Shown here one piece after another: positions 58,344-64,000 of a stretch of 64,000 nucleotides of DNA (position 1 is the stretch's first letter; each line of letters begins with the position of its first letter). A program made the translations under genes and the position numbers. The notes beneath the pieces are model-generated. The model worked only from the letters and a program-made list of their open reading frames with translations. It did no database searches and had not been told where the DNA came from. This stretch comes from Favolaschia claudopus (lineage: Eukaryota > Basidiomycota > Agaricomycetes > Agaricales > Mycenaceae), in assembly GCA_037176885.1 (NCBI GenBank), contig JAWWNJ010000100.1, positions 868,001-932,000 of the forward strand. The letters run 5' to 3'.

Positions 58344-60681
58344 CGGTCAATAACTTCTCAAGAGAGACTCGGAATTGGATTGAATTTTTGTCCGAGCAAA
58401 GTCAAGGATTCGCAGACGTCTTCAAGTTGCCCTCGACGCCCGGGGGCTCCATTCGGGTCCATGGCAAAGTTCTCTTCAACTGCAAACTCAGTGACAATGT
58501 CTGCTCTACCTCAAACCGCTGGAAGACTTGCGTCTTCGAAGACAAGCCTACCTGGGTCACTTGATACTAACCAGCTCCTTTGGAGGATAGAGTACTTATG
58601 CGGTCCTCGACTCTGAACTGTGCGGTATTATGTATATATCTACCTAAATATCATTCAACTCATCTTATTTTGCGCTCGACAGGTCTTCAAGCTTGCTGCT
58701 GTATGATCATATCCCATATCCCAATCATATACTGTCAGCCAAAGTCGTAACCAACGCAAAGCCGCCGCTCTACGATCCAGCAAAGCTCGACTCGCAGCGG
58801 AATTGGGGTATATATAATAGCCATGGCATCGGTCCGACGTCGATGTTGAGGTCATCTCTAGGGCGCGTGCTTCGACGCGACATGGTAAGTTACTTATTCG
58901 GACAAGATATCGACGCCCCCAAGCTGCCGTCCGACGGCTCAAAAACCTTCCAAATGATAAGAAAGACTGGCCTCGGCTCCAGTCCATCCTTCGTTAACTG
59001 CATCGTCTACGGCGGGACCCACACCTACCTGCTCGCAGCCGCGGATGTCGCCGCAACCCTAGCAGGGGGATCGGGTTGTGTGTGCCACTGTGGAGGTGAG
59101 GGGTAGCTGTCTTCTGCTGTGTCTTGGGGAAGAGGAGGAGGCAGAACCGGGTATATTGCGGTCGAGTTGACGAGGAACGGACGGCGGGGTGGAGGACGCG
59201 CGCGCATCATAGGGAGGACAATAACAGCTCGTATTGCAGGATGAGACAAGATAGAAGCGAAAATGAGAGTGTCAAAGATTCGACCAAGTCTGAATAACCT
59301 GAATCCACGCGATTATATAGTTCTCTTGCAATTGCGAACTGCGAAAGAAACCACTAGTAGCAGTTCTGCTCATGAATTAGACTTTCGTTAAAATATGTGA
59401 ATGCTTCGTTCATGTTGTCCTCTGAGTCTGAGTTTCAGCACTTACTGCGCCTCGAGAATAACGGCAGATATAGAAGGAAAGCAAAATGCCATGACGGTTA
59501 TTTGACGAACATAGTGGATAGTCACTTGCTTTGTGCATACCACGACTTGACTGACTATCCAATCCATGCAGCATAATACGCCTCCCTGCGTTCCTCCCCC
59601 CAAGTAGCCTTCAAGGACTGCATGCATCGTCGTTGTCATCAGGAAAACCGGGTGACCAGAGCGGCTTAACGATCAAAGCCCGCCGGTTAGGTTTGCGGTT
59701 GCTCAATGGCTTCGGGGTTTTATGGTAGCGGTTCACGAAGAGTCTCTCCTGTGGCTTGCGACGCGTGGTGCCTTGGTCTCGGTCTTTCATGGTCTTGGTC
59801 TTAGGTGGTATAGAGTCCTGAGAGGTTTGAGCCATGCAGCGTCTGAGACGAGACGGGCGGGCGAGTCAAGATGCATTGTCTGAGACTAGCTTGTATGTGC
59901 CACTGTCTTGGCTGACACCATATTGACATTTAGGATTCAAGACGTAGAAAGCAATTTGTGTTTCAGGCACCGAGGGTTAACGTTACTTAATGAATTGTTG
60001 AGCAAGTCCGGGCGGGTAGGGCGTTCCTTTGCCAGCCTTCGTTTGTTTGCGCGGCAAGCTTGGTGCGCTATGACCGGGTATAGGCGAGAAAAAACCGTCG
60101 ACCGTATAGAACGGAAATGGGTGACAGAAGGTGTAGGGATGCAGGCACCGAGTCGTTTCAACTTTGAAAAGGGACAGCCTTCGAATTCGCAGCCTTCGTG
60201 AATGTCGGAAATGTCCTGCTGGCAGTATACGCTTGCAAGAATTAGTACGGTTCGAGCAGCGAACAAGGTCGCATTGAGAAGAAGGATGCATTGGTTGAAC
60301 GTTGAACATGGGCCTTGTCGAGAGCGTGTCCGTGCATGGGACAAATTGATAGCTGTGCTTAGCTGTGATGTTCCCGAAATGTACAGTACCCGACTGAACT
60401 TCGGCAACTCGTGCCCGTCGACGTCATGGGCACAACTTGAAAAACCCGGTGAAAAAAGAGAGGATTTGCTCGGTGTCAGGGAAGAGGACAACTTGATAGA
60501 ATAGAGACAAGCTTGAGGTATTTCAGGGCGAGGAGAGGATGACGGAGGGAGAGAAAGAAAACGCAAAGATAGCGTGCTGCGCAATCGTGGCTGTGTTCCT
60601 CCCACCACAAGTTACAAGTTGACAAGTCGGCAGGGTGTCCGTCATAGTCCTTGGCCGCAAAGCCTCTCGTCCTCCTCCCCC
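58344..60681. other. Mostly unassigned region upstream of the glucan synthase
   Basis: Includes a plus-strand frame ending at 59106 (SYLFGQDIDAPKLPSDGSKT) without an ATG, and a minus 74-codon frame at 59611-59835 (basic, MKDRDQGTTRRKPQERLF). Neither has a domain or a supported gene model. The last few hundred bases are probably the 5' leader and promoter of the FKS gene. Confidence 0.35.
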
Positions 60682-63600
60682 ATGTCGTCCTCGCCGCAGC
60701 CCGCGACCAGCAGCGAGGGCCATCACGGAGACACCACCCCGCCATCCCTAGAAGCCCACCCGTCAGACCCCTTCGCCACAGTCAATAGCAATCACCTCCG
60801 CCAGTACTACGATGACCACGACCAAGACGCCCGCAGAGAAACCTTCGTCTCCGATACCCCCACAGAAGCCTTGTACGACCAACACAGCACCTACGACCCG
60901 TATGGTATGCTGCTCGTTTTCTCCTCCTTATTATTCAGCGCTCACCCGGCCTTTTAGCGCCGCACGACAACGACTCGGATGAATTCAAGCGCTACGCCAC
61001 CTCTGCAGAATCCTTGAACGCTCTACGCACCGGCCATACGGCGTCCCCTACCATGTACAGCGAGTACACCCTCAACCCCGCCACCGTCGATGCCTATCCC
61101 GCGTGGTCTGCCGAACGACATATCCCGCTCTCAAAGGAGGAGATTGAGGACATCTTTCTGGATCTCACGCAGAAGTTTGGCTTCCAACGCGATTCGATGC
61201 GCAACATGGTGAGCTTTCGCCCTCTCTTTGCACCGGACTTTTATCCGTGGGAGCACAACGAGCGGCCTCATTCCCGTACCATGTGTTTCCGACACTGGCG
61301 GTTTCACCTCTTTCGCTGCATGCTGACAACACTTGCAGTTCGACTTTGTCATGCAACAGCTCGACTCGCGCGCATCCCGCATGTCCCCCAATCAGGCCCT
61401 ACTAACCCTCCACGCCGACTACATCGGCGGCCAACACGCCAACTACCGCAAATGGTACTTCGCCGCGCAACTCGACCTCGACGACGCCGTCGGACAAGTC
61501 CAAAACCCCGGCCTCAACCGGCTGAAATCGCAGAAGCAAAAGGGCGGTCCGGGCGCGGCAAAGGTCGCCGGTCGCAGCCGACCTCCACGCGAGAAAGCCT
61601 TGTCCACGGCCCTCGAACGATGGCGCCAGGCCATGCACGCTATGTCCCAATACGACCGTCTTCGCCAAATCGCGCTATACCTCCTCTGCTGGGGCGAGGG
61701 CGCGCAGGTGCGGTTTTGTCCGGAGGCGTTGTGCTTTATCTTCAAGTGCGCGGACGACTATTATCGGTCGCCCGAATGCCAGAATCGGGTGGATCCGATA
61801 CCTGAGGGGATGTATTTGAGGAGTGTGATAAGGCCTTTGTATCGGTTCATACGCGACCAGGGGTATGAGGTTGTGGATGGGAAGTTTGTGAGGAGGGAGA
61901 GGGACCATGAGGATATTGTCGGGTATGACGACGTGAATCAGTTGTTTTGGTATCCTGAGGGGATTGCGCGGATCGTGCTGCAGGATAAGGTGCGTTTCTA
62001 GTTATGCTATAACACAACTGTGCAGCAAGGCTAATTAATCCATTTTTTCTTCTTTCAGACACGCCTAGTGGACATCGCCCCCGCACAGCGCTTCATGCGC
62101 TTCGACCGCATCGACTGGAACCGCGCCTTCTTCAAGACGTACTACGAAAAGCGCTCCTTCGGGCACCTCCTCGTGAACTTCAACCGCATCTGGATCATCC
62201 ACATCGCCATGTACTTCTTCTACACCGCGTACAACTCGCCCGCGATCTACGCCATCGGGGGACACAACGTCGCCGCGGTGCAGTGGAGCGTCGTGGCGCT
62301 CGGTGGCGGAGTGGCTACGCTGATTATGATTTTCGCGACGCTCGCGGAGTTCAGCTATATCCCGACGACGTGGAATAATACCTCGCATTTGACGCGCCGG
62401 CTGCTTTTTCTTCTTGTTATACTCGCGATTACGACGGGGCCGACGTTTTACATCGTCATCTCCGCGTCTTCGGGCAATCGCAGCAATACGAATCTGATCA
62501 TTGGGATGGTGCAGTTCTTCATCTCCGTCGCGGTGACGGTGCTGTTCGCCATCGTCCCTTCTGGCAGGATGTTCGGCGACCGTGTGGCGGGGAAGAACCG
62601 CAAATACCTCGCGTCGCAGACGTTCACGGCGTCCTACCCGTCCCTCCCCCTGCCCAACAGACTCACAAGCATCGTCCTCTGGTTCCTCGTCTTCGGCTGC
62701 AAACTCGTCGAATCCTTCTTCTACCTGACGCGCGCCTTCGCCAGGCCCGTCGCGGTCATGGTCGGGATGAAGATCCAGGGCTGCCAGGACCCCCTCTTTG
62801 GAAATGCGATTTGTCGCAATCAGGTGGCGTTTACGCTGGCGATTATGTTCGTCATGGATCTGGTGCTGTTTTTCCTGGACACGTTTTTGTGGTATGTGAT
62901 TTGGAACACGGTGTTTAGTATTGGGAGGAGTTTTGTGATGGGGTTGAGTATTTGGACGCCGTGGATGGATATTTATCAGAGGTTGCCGAAGAGGGTGTAT
63001 GCGAAGCTGTTGGCGACGGGGGAGATGGAGGGGAAGTATAAGCCGAAGGTGAGTTCTGCGGTTTCCGGTGCTTTGTTCTTGCGAAGGAGCAGAGGTTGAT
63101 TGACGCGTTATGTAGGTCCTGGTCTCGCAGATCTGGAACGCGATTATCATCTCCATGTACCGCGAACACCTTCTCTCCATAGACCACGTCCAAAGGCTGC
63201 TGTACCACCAGGTAGACCTTCCCAATGGCCGACGGAGTCTCCGTGCCCCGCCGTTCTTCACTGCCTTGGAAGGGGGCAAGCTGGATTCGGGCGCGGGCGC
63301 GACGACAACGCGCGAGTTCTTCCCGCCTGGGAGCGAGGCGGAGCGGCGGATCTCGTTCTTTGCGCAGAGTCTGACTACGGATATCCCGGCATCGATTCCC
63401 GTGGATGCGATGCCGACGTTTACGGTGTTGACGCCGCATTATAGTGAGAAGGTGTGTTGTTGTTGCAGTATACTACTACTGCTTTTTGGTACTGTGTTGT
63501 GACTGACTATGTGATGTGATACGTAGATCCTGCTATCTCTCCGTGAAATCATCCGCGAAGAGGACAAGAACACGCGGGTTACGCTGCTCGAGTACTTGAA

Positions 63601-64000
63601 ACAGCTGCACCCTGTCGAGTGGGAGAACTTTGTCAAGGACACGAAGATACTGGCGGAGGAGACGGCTATGTTCAACGCCGCTGGCAATGGGACGAATCCG
63701 TTTGGTGCTGCGGACGAAAAGGCCGCGAGCCACTCCAAGGCGGATGATCTGCCGTTCTACTTCATCGGTTTCAAGAGCGCCGCGCCGGAGTTCACCCTGC
63801 GCACGCGGATCTGGAGCTCGCTGCGCGCGCAGACGTTGTATCGGACGGTGTCCGGGATGATGAACTACTCGAAGGCGATCAAGCTTTTGTACCGCGTCGA
63901 GAACCCCGACGTGGTGCAGCATTTCGGTGCCAACCCCGACAAGCTCGAGCGCGAGTTGGAGCGGATGGCGAGAAGGAAGTTCAAGTTCGTCGTGTCGATG
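60682..64000 (+). CDS. FKS1: 1,3-beta-glucan synthase catalytic subunit (FKS family), 5' part only
   Basis: Polytopic plasma-membrane GT48 enzyme that makes cell-wall beta-1,3-glucan from UDP-glucose under Rho1 control. The window holds exons 60682-60904, 60958-61208, 61339-61989, 62059-63048, 63116-63451 and 63527 onward; the gene runs off the right edge. The N-terminal cytoplasmic part is disordered, then the FKS1 domain: [99 protein letters not shown]. The first TM cluster follows ([20 protein letters not shown] through [20 protein letters not shown]). The large catalytic domain begins at [20 protein letters not shown] and [18 protein letters not shown], with [23 protein letters not shown]1-type is the only isoform class I can assign. 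Confidence 0.93.

Noticed and set aside
59937..60608. Minus-strand 223-codon frame upstream of the glucan synthase
   Set aside because: Low-complexity and opposite to the FKS leader; no domain, so treated as chance.

Overview
The window is nuclear DNA of a filamentous basidiomycete, most likely an Agaricomycete. Genes are dense, on both strands, and split by many short introns of about 50-60 nt. The gene families also fit: a long Zn2Cys6 regulator, a DUF6534-type 7TM protein, an F-box/LRR protein, a NACHT NTPase, a velvet factor and an FKS-type glucan synthase. I rebuilt exon structures by hand from splice sites and reading frame. No transcript or database evidence was available.

Layout, left to right. 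0.1-4.75 kb: Zn2Cys6 regulator (-). 4.75-7.0 kb: mostly non-coding, with an intron-containing tRNA-Glu(CTC) and a duplicated upstream flank. 7.0-10.6 kb: a small hypothetical gene (+) and a NACHT STAND NTPase (-). 11.2-14.7 kb: VPS9-domain Rab GEF (-). 15.9-17.4 kb: a compact gene (+) made of two tandem copies of the C-terminal domain of the Mediator 25-like gene found at 22.3-25.6 kb (-). Between them lie a ubiquitin C-terminal hydrolase (-) and a cytochrome P450 (-). 25.9-28.1 kb: type-B carboxylesterase (-). 30.0-31.7 kb: 7TM DUF6534 protein (+). 32.0-33.8 kb: MYND-finger gene (+) broken by a 330-bp TIR element. 34.5-36.2 kb: extracellular/one-TM protein (+). 36.5-37.3 kb: small hypothetical gene (+). 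37.5-39.1 kb: F-box protein (-). 39.6-40.1 kb: a foldback element with perfect 125-bp inverted arms.

41.5-57.6 kb is a duplicated neighbourhood. A small gene (X1, -) and a large low-complexity gene (Y1, +) have second copies X2 (+, frameshifted) and Y2 (-). Between and among them are a velvet regulator (+), a mitochondrial Mn superoxide dismutase (-) and a decayed membrane-protein gene (-). 60.7 kb to the right edge: the 5' part of 1,3-beta-glucan synthase (+), cut by the window end.

Most genes are unrelated housekeeping or accessory functions, not a pathway cluster. The clearest local story is duplication and decay: two ACID-domain copies moved out of a Mediator 25 gene, an X/Y pair whose Y proteins carry an array of xQT[D/E] motifs resembling dynein light chain LC8 ligands, and three or four loci with visible inactivating lesions.
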